From assembly GCA_015063445.1 (NCBI GenBank), contig SVUD01000008.1, forward strand, positions 1 through 53,172: a stretch of DNA of 53,172 nucleotides, written 5' to 3'. The position numbers and the translations under genes are program-made. Under the pieces are notes generated by a model that was not told the origin of the DNA, made no database searches, and saw nothing but the letters and a program-made list of their open reading frames with translations. Source of the DNA: Oscillospiraceae bacterium. Its GTDB lineage: Bacteria; Bacillota_A; Clostridia; Oscillospirales; CAG-272. Shown one piece after another: positions 44,429-53,150 of this stretch (the stretch's first letter is position 1; the number at the start of each line of letters is the position of its first letter).

Positions 44429-47133
44429 TGAGTTATTTAACTTCAAGAAAATACACCCCAAAAAGAGAATTCAGCGTTATTTACAACAACTTCAGGGGCG
44501 TGGATTTTTCCGAAAGCGGATCAGAAATATCCAGAGAGCGCTTTGCCTATCTTGAAAATATGTACCGTGACTATGATCTTGACGGCGGAGGCGTTATAGA
44601 AAGCATTCCCGGATACCGCAGGATTTACGACACGAAAAAAAGGATAAACGGTATTTTCAGCTACAAAAACTCACACGGTAACGACATTATTGTTTTACAC
44701 AGCGAAAACTCGGTTTACCAGATTCCTCTTTCCGATATGGAAACTCACGAAAACGTAAGAGTAGCTTCGGGAATAGAGGACGCCGAATGCGATGCGTACT
44801 GTTCAAGAGACTCTCTTTACATTCTTGACGGTAAGGATATTTTTGTCGTATCCGACGATTACGTCGGTCATGCGGGAATTGCGGAAAACCAAATCTATAT
44901 CCCCACCACACACGTAAACGGAGAGGAATACGAGCAAAGAAATCTCTTAACCAGATATTTTTACGAAAGATACAACGTTTCTTCCCCCGACTCACTTGCG
45001 TACGGAACGCCCTCGCTTAAATATCTTATAACGGACAACGAAAAGCTCGAATGCGCCGTTTGCGGAATAAGCGATGAAACAAATGCGGTTTATATACCCT
45101 CCCGTGTGAAATTCGGCGATACCTATTACTCTGTAAAAGCAATAGATCAATACGCGTTCAAGAACAACGAAAGCATCACCGAATGCCACGTAGCGTATGG
45201 CGTAACCACACTCGGCACAGGCGCTTTTCGAGGCTGCTCCGCGCTTAAGGAGGTTATTCTCCCCGATACTGTTTTAACAATCGGAGACTCCTGCTTTTTG
45301 GAGTGTCAGGCTCTTGTGAGATTGCATTTCGGCTCAGGTCTTCAATACTTCGGATATTCAGCCTGCAGCACGTGTCCTTCTCTTGACACGATCAGCTATT
45401 CCGCCGACGAAACACAATTCCAAAAAATAGAGAATATAGAGTTTGTAGGTGACGTTAAAATTCTTTATAATACAAGAATAAACAGCGTATCATTAGGACT
45501 GAAAATAAACAATCCCGCGGAAGATATCCTTGAGGTAAAGATAGACAATGAGACTTATCCGTTTACACTTATTTCAAACGGCTCGACCTACGAAGAAATT
45601 CTGATTACGCTTGACGATAAAAACAAGTACAACGGAAAAACGATCACCGTCAAGGGCGTTTTATCAAGCAACAAAAGCGATTACGCCGATAAATATCACG
45701 GCTTCGTAAGCTCCAACTATAAGGGCATCGGCAAAATCTCGGAGATAATCTCCAAATGCCGAATAGCAGAAAGCTTTGACGGACGTATATTCTTAACGGG
45801 AAATCCCGATTATCCCGGTTTCTGCTTTTACTCTTCATTCGACACGTCGGGAGAAAATCACCCTCTGTATTTTGGAGAAATGAACTATTTCAAGGACGGA
45901 GTAGGTAACTTCAACAACGTTGCGATTCTTGCGGCAGCAGACTCTTTGGCAATATTCAAGGAGCGTGACGACGGCGGCGGAAGCATATACTACCACACGC
46001 CCGAGTCCACCGGCATTAACATACTGCCGAAAATATATCCCGTATCCTACGTCCATTCGGGATTTGTTGCTAAGGGCAAAGCTATATCATTCTTTGATGA
46101 TCCCGTTTTCGTAAGCTCAAAGGGTATCAGCGCGCTTGCAAAGAAAAATATAAATTTGGAGCGAAGCATCGCCACAAGGTCAAACAAAGTAAACAAAAGA
46201 TTACTTTCAGAGGATTTAAGCGCTATAAAGCTTGCCGTATGGAAGGGATATCTCGTTGTTCTCGCGGGTGATAGAATATATCTTGCCGATTCGAGAGCGA
46301 CCTTTAGCGGCGCAGGCGGAGAAACGGAATACGAATGGTTCTATCTTTCCGGTATCGGATCATACAAAAACGACAAAAGAGTTTATCGCTACTCTCCCAC
46401 AGCTCATAAAGGACTCCTCACGCACGAAAAAACCGACGAGCCCACCGAAGAAACCGTATACAGCACTACGGTCAACGGCGAGCGTATACTTTATACAATA
46501 GAGGGAGGCAAAGAGTACGAGGTATACGTCACGGAGGAACGCCGCGGCGGAGATTTCAGCCCTCCTACGCATATTCTATCCATAAACGACCTGTTGATTT
46601 TTGGCACGGGTGACGGTCAAGTGTTTGTTTTTAACACAGACAAGCGCGGAATCGCGCCGCCCGACGTAGCGGCAGAAGCGGAATTTGACGAAGAAGAATA
46701 TAAAAACGCCTGGGGCAAAAGTATACACCCCTCTTACTATTCGTTTGCGGGACACGCTATAAGATACGCCATACAGACGAAAAGAGACGATTGCTCAATA
46801 CCTCATCTCGTTAAGGACACAGTCAAAAATTCACTCATAATCAAATGCAAATCAATCGCCGGCGGAAAAATCATTTGCGAGGTTGGAACGGATAACGGCG
46901 GATACAGGGAGCTGACCAGATTTCCAAGCCGAGACCTTTTCTTCAGCGATATTGATTTTTCAAGCTTTTCGCTCAGCGCAGACGGCGTTTATACCCTGCC
47001 TATACACGAAAGAGAAAAGGGCTGGGTCGAGAAGCAGATAACTCTTTATTCGGACGAATTTGCCTCTCCCTTTGCCATTTGCGTTATCGCATACAGATTT
47101 TATACCAAAGGCAAGATTAAAAGAAATCGATAA
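44428..47133 (+). CDS. Tail hub/nozzle protein with inserted BspA-type LRR domain
   Basis: A 901-aa protein. The N-terminal part (FSVIYNNFRGVDFSESGSEIS, MYRDYDLDGG, IESIPGYRRI) and the repeated short strands in the C-terminal half (about residues 440-900) fit a beta-propeller hub as in short-tailed phage tail nozzles. Between about residues 195 and 345 lies a classic BspA LRR_5 domain (YSVKAIDQYAFKNNESITE, TLGTGAFRGCSALKEVILPD), otherwise found in host surface proteins. The start could also be the GTG at 44419. SD-like GGGGTGG lies upstream. Confidence 0.75.
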   Translation: MSYLTSRKYTPKREFSVIYNNFRGVDFSESGSEISRERFAYLENMYRDYDLDGGGVIESIPGYRRIYDTKKRINGIFSYKNSHGNDIIVLHSENSVYQIPLSDMETHENVRVASGIEDAECDAYCSRDSLYILDGKDIFVVSDDYVGHAGIAENQIYIPTTHVNGEEYEQRNLLTRYFYERYNVSSPDSLAYGTPSLKYLITDNEKLECAVCGISDETNAVYIPSRVKFGDTYYSVKAIDQYAFKNNESITECHVAYGVTTLGTGAFRGCSALKEVILPDTVLTIGDSCFLECQALVRLHFGSGLQYFGYSACSTCPSLDTISYSADETQFQKIENIEFVGDVKILYNTRINSVSLGLKINNPAEDILEVKIDNETYPFTLISNGSTYEEILITLDDKNKYNGKTITVKGVLSSNKSDYADKYHGFVSSNYKGIGKISEIISKCRIAESFDGRIFLTGNPDYPGFCFYSSFDTSGENHPLYFGEMNYFKDGVGNFNNVAILAAADSLAIFKERDDGGGSIYYHTPESTGINILPKIYPVSYVHSGFVAKGKAISFFDDPVFVSSKGISALAKKNINLERSIATRSNKVNKRLLSEDLSAIKLAVWKGYLVVLAGDRIYLADSRATFSGAGGETEYEWFYLSGIGSYKNDKRVYRYSPTAHKGLLTHEKTDEPTEETVYSTTVNGERILYTIEGGKEYEVYVTEERRGGDFSPPTHILSINDLLIFGTGDGQVFVFNTDKRGIAPPDVAAEAEFDEEEYKNAWGKSIHPSYYSFAGHAIRYAIQTKRDDCSIPHLVKDTVKNSLIIKCKSIAGGKIICEVGTDNGGYRELTRFPSRDLFFSDIDFSSFSLSADGVYTLPIHEREKGWVEKQITLYSDEFASPFAICVIAYRFYTKGKIKRNR

Positions 47134-47147
47134 ACAGAAAGGAAACT

Positions 47148-47609
47148 ATGAACACAACAAAGATATTAGACTCCGAGATAAACGATTTAAAAATCGCCTC
47201 GCTTCCCTCTCGACCTACAGCGCCTACAGCATTTGGCGGAAGGGGCTACACCTCGAGCGAAATGAAGGCGGCGTTTGACAAGCTTTCGCTTTTCATTATC
47301 AAGCGCTTTAATATGCTGCTTGACGATATATCCTCTGAGGGAGAGGGCTCGCTTGCGGCTGAGATTCCCACGGGTATTTCCTCGGGCCATACCCTTGAAA
47401 AGCTTTTCAGCGATATTACGAGCGGAGAGCTTCCCCTTTATTTTTCCATGGGAGATGAAACGCTCCTTGAAATGAAAGAACGGCTTTCCCATGAAAACGA
47501 TTCCGTTGAAAAGCGTCTTTCGTTCTGTCTTTTACATATAGATGACCGTATTTTAGACGCCTCTTATCCCTCTATGAGAGATATGCTTTCGGGGGAGGTG
47601 ACGGTATGA
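47148..47609 (+). CDS. Tail-associated protein, unknown
   Basis: A 153-aa, largely helical and acidic protein with no recognised domain. GAAAGGA precedes the ATG and the stop overlaps the next start by 4 bp (ATGA). Its place between tail hub and receptor-binding-type genes suggests a tail or chaperone role. Confidence 0.6.
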   Translation: MNTTKILDSEINDLKIASLPSRPTAPTAFGGRGYTSSEMKAAFDKLSLFIIKRFNMLLDDISSEGEGSLAAEIPTGISSGHTLEKLFSDITSGELPLYFSMGDETLLEMKERLSHENDSVEKRLSFCLLHIDDRILDASYPSMRDMLSGEVTV

Positions 47610-48073
47610 TTCAAAGCGTACGCCATCTGCGCGGCACTGAATCCGAATGGTCAAGTTTTGACTGCGTTATCCCCGACGGTGAGATTGCCATACTTAAAAC
47701 GCACGCCGGAAACTGCAAGATTAAGGTTGGCAACGGAATTGATAATTTTTCTTCACTGCCCTCTGTCACGGGGGACAGCGTAATAACCGACGAAAGAAAT
47801 ATCACGCTTCAGCACGGAAAGAGCTACAGGCTCGGAGAATGCTCGCTGCTAACCCTTGAATTTCCGGACAGAATAGACGACGATTATTACTGTGAATTCA
47901 GCTTTGATTCGGGCGTTGATGCCTCGGAAATCATATTCTCAAACGTAGTACGTCTCACGGGCGACGGCGTTGCCGACGAGGAGCTTATGCCCGAGGCGGA
48001 AACTCACTATACCGTTTTTATATGGTATGACGGCGAGCTTCAGGGCGTGGTAAGAGGTCTGCCTAATGCGTAA
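47606..48073 (+). CDS. Tail fibre-type protein with Mtd-like N-terminal domain
   Basis: A 155-aa protein. Residues 1-55 (RHLRGTESEWSSFD, PDGEIAILKTHAGNCKIKVG) match the common phage-fibre N-terminal motif seen in Mtd and hyaluronidase-type fibres, where G-x-x-KIGDG/IKVGNG closes the domain. The rest is beta-rich. GGGGGAGG lies upstream. No diversity-generating reverse transcriptase was found in the window. Confidence 0.65.
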   Translation: MIQSVRHLRGTESEWSSFDCVIPDGEIAILKTHAGNCKIKVGNGIDNFSSLPSVTGDSVITDERNITLQHGKSYRLGECSLLTLEFPDRIDDDYYCEFSFDSGVDASEIIFSNVVRLTGDGVADEELMPEAETHYTVFIWYDGELQGVVRGLPNA

Positions 48074-49196
48074 ACGTAATTTCAAGCTGATACGTGAAAC
48101 TCTCGTTTGGCCTCACCGAAGAAAAGGCGCTTCTCTTGTGGCTCTGCCGTCAAACGTACCAAGCGAGAATTACCGTTTTTTCAAGCTTTTCGGAAGCGAC
48201 GCAGACGACTTCCGCGCAGGCGTCGGAGATTATGACGACTCGCTCGGCTCTTATGCGATTTTCTTTCATGTTCACGGCAAAAATCTTATGGGGGGCGAAG
48301 AATTTATGGCGGTACATTCCGCGCTTAACATCTCTAAAATTGCCCCCGCAATAGTCTCGGGCTGCTACACTACCACCCCCTTGCCGGAGCATAACGGAAC
48401 TGTGGTTATCGGACCTCAGCACGTTAAATTTAAGAAAAAAACGCCATACACTCTCGCTCTGCGTATGAAATATTTCACCTCAGCCTCAAGACGAAACATA
48501 GCTATGCGATTCGACTATTCCGACGGAACGTATGACGTTCCCTCCGTAGCCACCTCATCAAGAGACTTCTATATTTGCTTCACGTCCGATCCCGAGAAGG
48601 ATCTCGTTGCGATATCCTCGCATGCGGAGACGGCAACCAACGTTCGATTCGGATTAGAGGAGTTCGGACTTTATGAGGGGGCATACAGCGAATACGAGGA
48701 TGCATACGAGCCCTATGATGGTATGCGAGGCTATTTAAGCGTTGATTCCCCTCTTCTGAAAATTGATCATTCCGCGGACGAAATTGACGTTATAAACGGA
48801 AAGGAAATCCGAAAAATACAGAAATTCAGAATAGATGAAACGTGTGATATTTCACAGACCGATGATGAATGCATATTCGAAATAAAGCTCCCGGCTCAAA
48901 TGGCAATGGGCAAACGCATAATTTCTCCGTTCGGCCCCCTGAGCGCAGATTCGGAAAGCGGTATATCCCGAGTATCAATGGGAGGCAGTATACTTTTCAA
49001 AGCTTCCTCCGAGATAAAAGCTTTATCCGAGATGCGTGAATATCTCTCATCAAATCCGTTTGATATTATTTACGTCAGAATGTTTTACGAGCATAGGGAT
49101 ATCGACAAAATGGAGATTCCCGCGTTTGAAAAAGAGCTGACGCTCGAATTATTATCTTCGGAAGAGCCTTCAAAAACCGTTGCGGAATACATTTAA
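48066..49196 (+). CDS. Tail fibre/virion surface protein
   Basis: A 376-aa beta-rich protein, with a segment FGLEEFGLYEGAYSEYEDAYEPYDG (quoted in part: AYSEYEDAYEPYDG) that resembles the 'EPY' linkers found in phage tail and minor structural proteins. The N-terminus is basic. It overlaps the previous gene by 8 bp. No enzymatic motif was found. Confidence 0.6.
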   Translation: MRKRNFKLIRETLVWPHRRKGASLVALPSNVPSENYRFFKLFGSDADDFRAGVGDYDDSLGSYAIFFHVHGKNLMGGEEFMAVHSALNISKIAPAIVSGCYTTTPLPEHNGTVVIGPQHVKFKKKTPYTLALRMKYFTSASRRNIAMRFDYSDGTYDVPSVATSSRDFYICFTSDPEKDLVAISSHAETATNVRFGLEEFGLYEGAYSEYEDAYEPYDGMRGYLSVDSPLLKIDHSADEIDVINGKEIRKIQKFRIDETCDISQTDDECIFEIKLPAQMAMGKRIISPFGPLSADSESGISRVSMGGSILFKASSEIKALSEMREYLSSNPFDIIYVRMFYEHRDIDKMEIPAFEKELTLELLSSEEPSKTVAEYI

Positions 49197-49212
49197 GAAA
49201 GGAATATAAACA

Positions 49213-49644
49213 ATGAAACTCATCTACAAATCCACCTCGCTTCCGTTGCTATCGCAATCTCCGCTTATTCTGATATCGGATATCGATAACGACAGCAGAG
49301 ATACACTAACCTTAAGTCTCGTTGAGGATGGTGTAACGTTCGTTTTTATAAACGAGAAAAAATTCAGAATGAAGGGCGGTAAGGTCGATATAGCGCCGGC
49401 AGATATTCCCGACGGAATTTCGAGCGTTACCTTTATTCTGGGAACGAAAAGACTTACGGCATCTCCCTTCCTAAAAAAAGACGGATTTATTGAAAGAGTA
49501 CCGATTGACAGCGCTGCGGCATCGGCAATCGAGGATATGCTCTTATCAATACATTCGCAGCTTGCAAAGACGGAAGAAAGACTACTTGCTCTTGAAGAAA
49601 AAACAACGCCTAAAAATATGTTCAAATTCAACCAAACTACATAG
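49213..49644 (+). CDS. Tail-region protein with C-terminal coiled coil
   Basis: A 143-aa protein: beta-rich N-terminal part and a C-terminal heptad-like helix (IEDMLLSIHSQLAKTEERLL), which suggests trimerisation. GAAAGGA precedes the ATG. Unknown role; position suits a fibre tip or chaperone. Confidence 0.6.
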   Translation: MKLIYKSTSLPLLSQSPLILISDIDNDSRDTLTLSLVEDGVTFVFINEKKFRMKGGKVDIAPADIPDGISSVTFILGTKRLTASPFLKKDGFIERVPIDSAAASAIEDMLLSIHSQLAKTEERLLALEEKTTPKNMFKFNQTT

Positions 49645-49656
49645 GAAAGGAAAAAA

Positions 49657-50283
49657 ATGAAGAAAGTAACAAAAATATTTATTCTTACACTTACGCTTTT
49701 ATTCGCTATCGCTCTTCCGCTAAACGCTTCAGCGTATGCCGAGGAGGGCGAAGCGGAAAACCCGAGCGCTGCGTCTGACGCTGCTTTACCCGAAGAGGAA
49801 AGCGGAGGCAACTCGTTTTTTGAAGACGTTTTATCCGTATTCGAAAGCAACGCATCGGAAATACTTTCCGCCTTCGCTTTTATCGGTTCGCTGATAATTA
49901 TGCTCTGCTACAAAAAGGGACTTTTGCCAATAGTAAACGACGGTCTCAAATCTCTGAGAGCGGGAGTTATGGCGATAGGTGAAAAATCCGATAGCTTCAC
50001 CGAGCGCGCGACCAAGCTTTGCGACAGCATAGAATTACGCCTTGAGCATACCGAGAAGCTAACCGATACAGTTCTTGAATCCATAGAAAAAACACGCACG
50101 GAGCTTTCCGAATTGCAAAAATCAAGCCTCGAAAACGAAAAGCTTAAAACTATACTTTCGGCTCAGATAGATATGCTCTACGAGATATTTATGTCTGCCT
50201 CTCTTCCGCAGTATCTCAAGGATAACGTTGGCGAAAAGATTTCGGAAATGAAATCGGCTCTCGGAAAAGAGGCAGTGGAATGA
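49657..50283 (+). CDS. Membrane protein with signal peptide, transmembrane helix and coiled coil
   Basis: A 208-aa protein. A cleavable-looking signal peptide (MKKVTKIFILTLTLLFAIAL, site after ASAYA) precedes an acidic spacer, one transmembrane helix (about residues 68-86) and a long coiled-coil tail (about 100-200). A virion operon gene with a Sec signal is unusual; a cell-envelope role in particle release or docking is possible. GAAAGGA precedes the ATG. The stop overlaps the next start (ATGA). Confidence 0.65.
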   Translation: MKKVTKIFILTLTLLFAIALPLNASAYAEEGEAENPSAASDAALPEEESGGNSFFEDVLSVFESNASEILSAFAFIGSLIIMLCYKKGLLPIVNDGLKSLRAGVMAIGEKSDSFTERATKLCDSIELRLEHTEKLTDTVLESIEKTRTELSELQKSSLENEKLKTILSAQIDMLYEIFMSASLPQYLKDNVGEKISEMKSALGKEAVE

Positions 50284-50645
50284 GTGGGACGACAAGAATT
50301 TTTTTGGCAAGGCTTTCTGCCATCATAATTTGCACCGTTCCCGTCGCAATCGTGACGCTCAACTATTTTCCCGTATGGAAAAGCCGAGGAAACGGCGCTC
50401 TTCTCAGCGGCTTTACCGTGCTTCTTCTCGTTTTGTGCTTCTATCCCACCGTAAAAGCGTTGAAAAGATATTTACGCTCCCCCTCGGTTTTCACGGTATG
50501 GCTCCTTCTTTTTCTCGCATTTATGATAGTAAAAAGTATAGCTTACGAAATGTGCGTTATCTCCTTCGTCGGAATGCTTTCAAACCTTATCGGCGCGATT
50601 ATTTTCAAAGCTTGCCGCGGGAGGATAAAAAATGAAAGCGTTTGA
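50280..50645 (+). CDS. Four-helix membrane protein, holin-like by size only
   Basis: A 121-aa protein with four hydrophobic segments (about residues 10-30, 40-60, 70-90, 92-112) and a basic end (KACRGRIKNESV). Holins have similar size and topology, but no lysin gene is nearby. It overlaps the next gene by 14 bp. Function unassigned. Confidence 0.55.
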   Translation: MSGTTRIFLARLSAIIICTVPVAIVTLNYFPVWKSRGNGALLSGFTVLLLVLCFYPTVKALKRYLRSPSVFTVWLLLFLAFMIVKSIAYEMCVISFVGMLSNLIGAIIFKACRGRIKNESV

Positions 50646-51510
50646 AGGATTTGAGGATACGCTGCTGGATTCGTCGGAATTTATAAAAAAAGCAAGCAGA
50701 AGCATAATATCAAATATGGGAAAAATAATCGCCATATTCGTCTTTGCGCTTATGCTTGCGGTAACCTTTACCGACGTCAGCTTTTTGGGGCTCTTTACAG
50801 AAAGCTTTGCTTCCTCTCTCTTGCTTCTTATCACGTCCTCATACATAATCTATTTTTCGCTCGAGGATGCGGGAGAAAAATACGGCGAGGAAACAAAGAC
50901 CTTTAAGAAGGCTGAGGACCGCTATAACACGCTCAGAGAAAAAATCGGAGGCGCCGATATTGACGACCTAAGGGATTTTTGCCGTGAGTATTCAAGGCGG
51001 GACCTGGAATACAGAAGGAAAAATCTGCTTTTATCCCGAGGCTTATCCGAAAGCGACGTCAAAAGGTACGAAAAAGGTGAGATTACCGATAGGCGAATAC
51101 TAAGAATTTTCAAAAAATTCAATCGCCTTAAGCCTGTTTTACTAACCCCGAGAGTTCTTCTTTCGGTAGGACGCTCGTCCTCAAGGAGCGAGCTTGAAAA
51201 TCCCGAGAAAAGAAAGATACCCATCTTACTTTTAAGGCTGATTCCATCAACAGTCTGTATGACCGTAACTCTTTCCGTTATGCTCAGCGCAAAGGAAGGA
51301 CTTACCGCCACCGACGTTCTGAACGGAATTCTCAAGTTATCCGCTCTTCCTCTCATAGGATTCAAGGGATATTCTGCGGGATATTCCTACGTAAAGCATA
51401 ACGTTTCGCTCTTTTTAGAAACAAAAGCTAACATTTTGGACAGTTTTTTGACTAAATACAAGAAAAGCATTGCCGAAAGCGCTACAGCTCAGGATAACAT
51501 TTTTCCGTAA
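50632..51510 (+). CDS. Membrane protein with central charged domain, unknown
   Basis: A 292-aa protein with two N-terminal transmembrane helices (about residues 29-46, 52-72), a basic/acidic cytoplasmic helical middle (about 75-190), and two or three hydrophobic segments to about 250. Last gene of the virion operon. GGGAGGA lies 6 bases before the ATG. No known domain was recognised. Confidence 0.6.
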   Translation: MKAFEGFEDTLLDSSEFIKKASRSIISNMGKIIAIFVFALMLAVTFTDVSFLGLFTESFASSLLLLITSSYIIYFSLEDAGEKYGEETKTFKKAEDRYNTLREKIGGADIDDLRDFCREYSRRDLEYRRKNLLLSRGLSESDVKRYEKGEITDRRILRIFKKFNRLKPVLLTPRVLLSVGRSSSRSELENPEKRKIPILLLRLIPSTVCMTVTLSVMLSAKEGLTATDVLNGILKLSALPLIGFKGYSAGYSYVKHNVSLFLETKANILDSFLTKYKKSIAESATAQDNIFP

Positions 51511-51546
51511 CCGTTCAAGCGAGCCCTCGTCTTTTTCGAGAAGCAA

Positions 51547-51575
51547 TTGACTTTATGAAAGCAATGTGCTAAAAT
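51547..51575 (+). promoter_or_regulatory. Sigma-A-like promoter of the MFS gene
   Basis: TTGACT (51547-51552) and TAAAAT (51570-51575) with 17-bp spacing, 41 bases before the ATG at 51617. It separates the transporter from the virion operon. Confidence 0.75.
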
Positions 51576-51616
51576 ATATACGGCGCAAAGGTCAATTCAG
51601 CAAACGGAGGAACAAA

Positions 51617-52942
51617 ATGAAAGGCTCGTTTGACAGAAAAAAATGGACCGTGCTTCTGCTCTTTGGAATTATAGGGCAGATAGCATGGTCTGTTGAGAAT
51701 ATGTACTTCAACCTCTTCGTTTTTGAAACGATTGAGGCAAATCTCAACGCAATAACTCTTATGGTGCAGCTGAGCGGAATTACCGCGACGCTGGTAACGC
51801 TTATCGCAGGTACGCTTTCCGACAAAATAGGAAACCGCAGATTCTTCATAAGCATCGGCTACGTTATATGGGGCATAACCGTTTTGGCATTCGGCTTTAT
51901 CTCGCCCGAGCTTATGAAAAATATGTTTGGACTTGACACGGAAGCAGCCGTTAAGCTCTGTTTAACGAGCGTTATCGTCGGTGACTGTATAATGACTCTT
52001 TTCGGGTCAACGGCTAACGATGCAGCCTTCTCTGCATGGGTGACCGACAATACCGAAAGCGAATACAGAGGACGTGTGGAAAGCATTATCGCCATTCTTC
52101 CCCTCGCCGCAATGCTCGTCGTTGCTGGCGGCTTTGGAATACTTGTTGAGGCTATCGGATACAAGCTCTTATTCCTTATACTCGGAATTATAATAACCGC
52201 CTCGGGCGTTATCGGTATTTTCATAATTAAGGACAGCGAAAAGCTCACAAAAAACGGAACGCTTAAGGATATGATATACGGCTTCAAGCCCTCTACCGTG
52301 ATGAATAACAAACCTTTTTACGTTGCTCTTCTCATCTCGGTCGTTTACGGAATAGCGTGTCAGATATTTATGCCTTATCTGATAATCTATATGAAAACCT
52401 ATCTCGGCTTCGGTGTTCTTGAATATAGCGTTGTATTTGGTCTTGCGATAGTCCTCGGAGCAGTTATTAATATATTTCTCGGTAAGCTTTCCGATAAAAT
52501 CAACAAAGCGAAGGCTATGTACGTAGCAACGGCAATATTCGCCTCGGGACTCTTCCTTATGTATATTTCAAAAGGGATGTCTCATATCGCAACTCTCATA
52601 ACCTTTGGAATCTCGGGATTCGTCATGATCTGCGGATACATCTACATCTCCGCCCTCAGCGGCGCAATAGTGCGTGATTATACGCCCGCGGCTGACACGG
52701 GTAAGCTTCAAGGCGTTCGTATGATATTCTTCGTGCTTATCCCAATGCTACTCGGACCCATGATAGGAAACGCAATAAATTCGGCAAAGAACATTCCCTT
52801 AAAGGATGGCGGAGCGGATACTATGACAACGCTCTTTATACCAGCACCCGAGATTTTCCTCGCCGCAGGAGTAGCAGCGCTTATCATATTTGCGCTCATT
52901 CCCCTGCTGCTAAAAGTTACCTCGAGCGATAAGTCACGCTAA
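51617..52942 (+). CDS. Major facilitator superfamily transporter
   Basis: A 441-aa protein with 11 or 12 transmembrane helices. The loop-2/3 signature is GTLSDKIGNRRFF (about residues 69-81) and a second copy GKLSDKINKAKAM occurs in the C-terminal half. It resembles SLC45/GPH-type sugar transporters in layout, but the substrate is unknown. The start at 51617 has GGAGG 7 bases upstream; an upstream in-frame ATG at 51566 overlaps the promoter -10 region and is rejected. Confidence 0.88.
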   Translation: MKGSFDRKKWTVLLLFGIIGQIAWSVENMYFNLFVFETIEANLNAITLMVQLSGITATLVTLIAGTLSDKIGNRRFFISIGYVIWGITVLAFGFISPELMKNMFGLDTEAAVKLCLTSVIVGDCIMTLFGSTANDAAFSAWVTDNTESEYRGRVESIIAILPLAAMLVVAGGFGILVEAIGYKLLFLILGIIITASGVIGIFIIKDSEKLTKNGTLKDMIYGFKPSTVMNNKPFYVALLISVVYGIACQIFMPYLIIYMKTYLGFGVLEYSVVFGLAIVLGAVINIFLGKLSDKINKAKAMYVATAIFASGLFLMYISKGMSHIATLITFGISGFVMICGYIYISALSGAIVRDYTPAADTGKLQGVRMIFFVLIPMLLGPMIGNAINSAKNIPLKDGGADTMTTLFIPAPEIFLAAGVAALIIFALIPLLLKVTSSDKSR

Positions 52943-53019
52943 ACTATGATTGCCCTTTGGCAAATTATCGGTTAAAATATACTTAGCTCAGTTATAAATA
53001 GTAAACTCAAAATAAAAAC

Positions 53020-53060
53020 AAGGCTATGAAGAAGCAATTTAGCTTGATCTTCATAGCCTT
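53020..53060 (+). terminator. Terminator downstream of the MFS gene
   Basis: AAGGCTATGAAGA and TCTTCATAGCCTT form a perfect 13-bp stem with a 15-base loop, followed by TCTCTTTT. It stands 78 bp after the stop codon. Confidence 0.85.
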
Positions 53061-53074
53061 TCTCTTTTATATCG

Positions 53075-53150
53075 GGGCTGTCGCATTTAGGCATAAACGA
53101 ATAAAAAACAAATGGAGATGTTGATAAGTCAGCATCTCCATTTTTACTTC
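53075..53150. repeat. Dispersed repeat, copy 2: conserved block plus hairpin
   Basis: GGGCTGTCGCATTTAGGCA (53075-53093) is identical to the block at 33329. AATAAAAAAC follows, then a near-perfect hairpin (AAATGGAGATG/CATCTCCATTT extended by TTGA/TCAG around TAAG) and TACTTCTAT. The hairpin differs in sequence from copy 1 but occupies the same place. Confidence 0.75.

Noticed and set aside
44428..47133. Tail tape measure protein (because of length)
   Set aside because: It is beta-rich with a globular LRR insert and lacks the long helical, hydrophobic-segment pattern of tape measures; short-tailed layout does not need one.
37523..51510. Intact temperate prophage
   Set aside because: No integrase, excisionase, attachment sites tied to a tRNA, replication or lysis genes were found; only structural genes and a distant small XRE regulator.
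51566..51616. Longer N-terminus for the MFS transporter
   Set aside because: The upstream ATG sits in the promoter -10 region and GGAGG marks the ATG at 51617.
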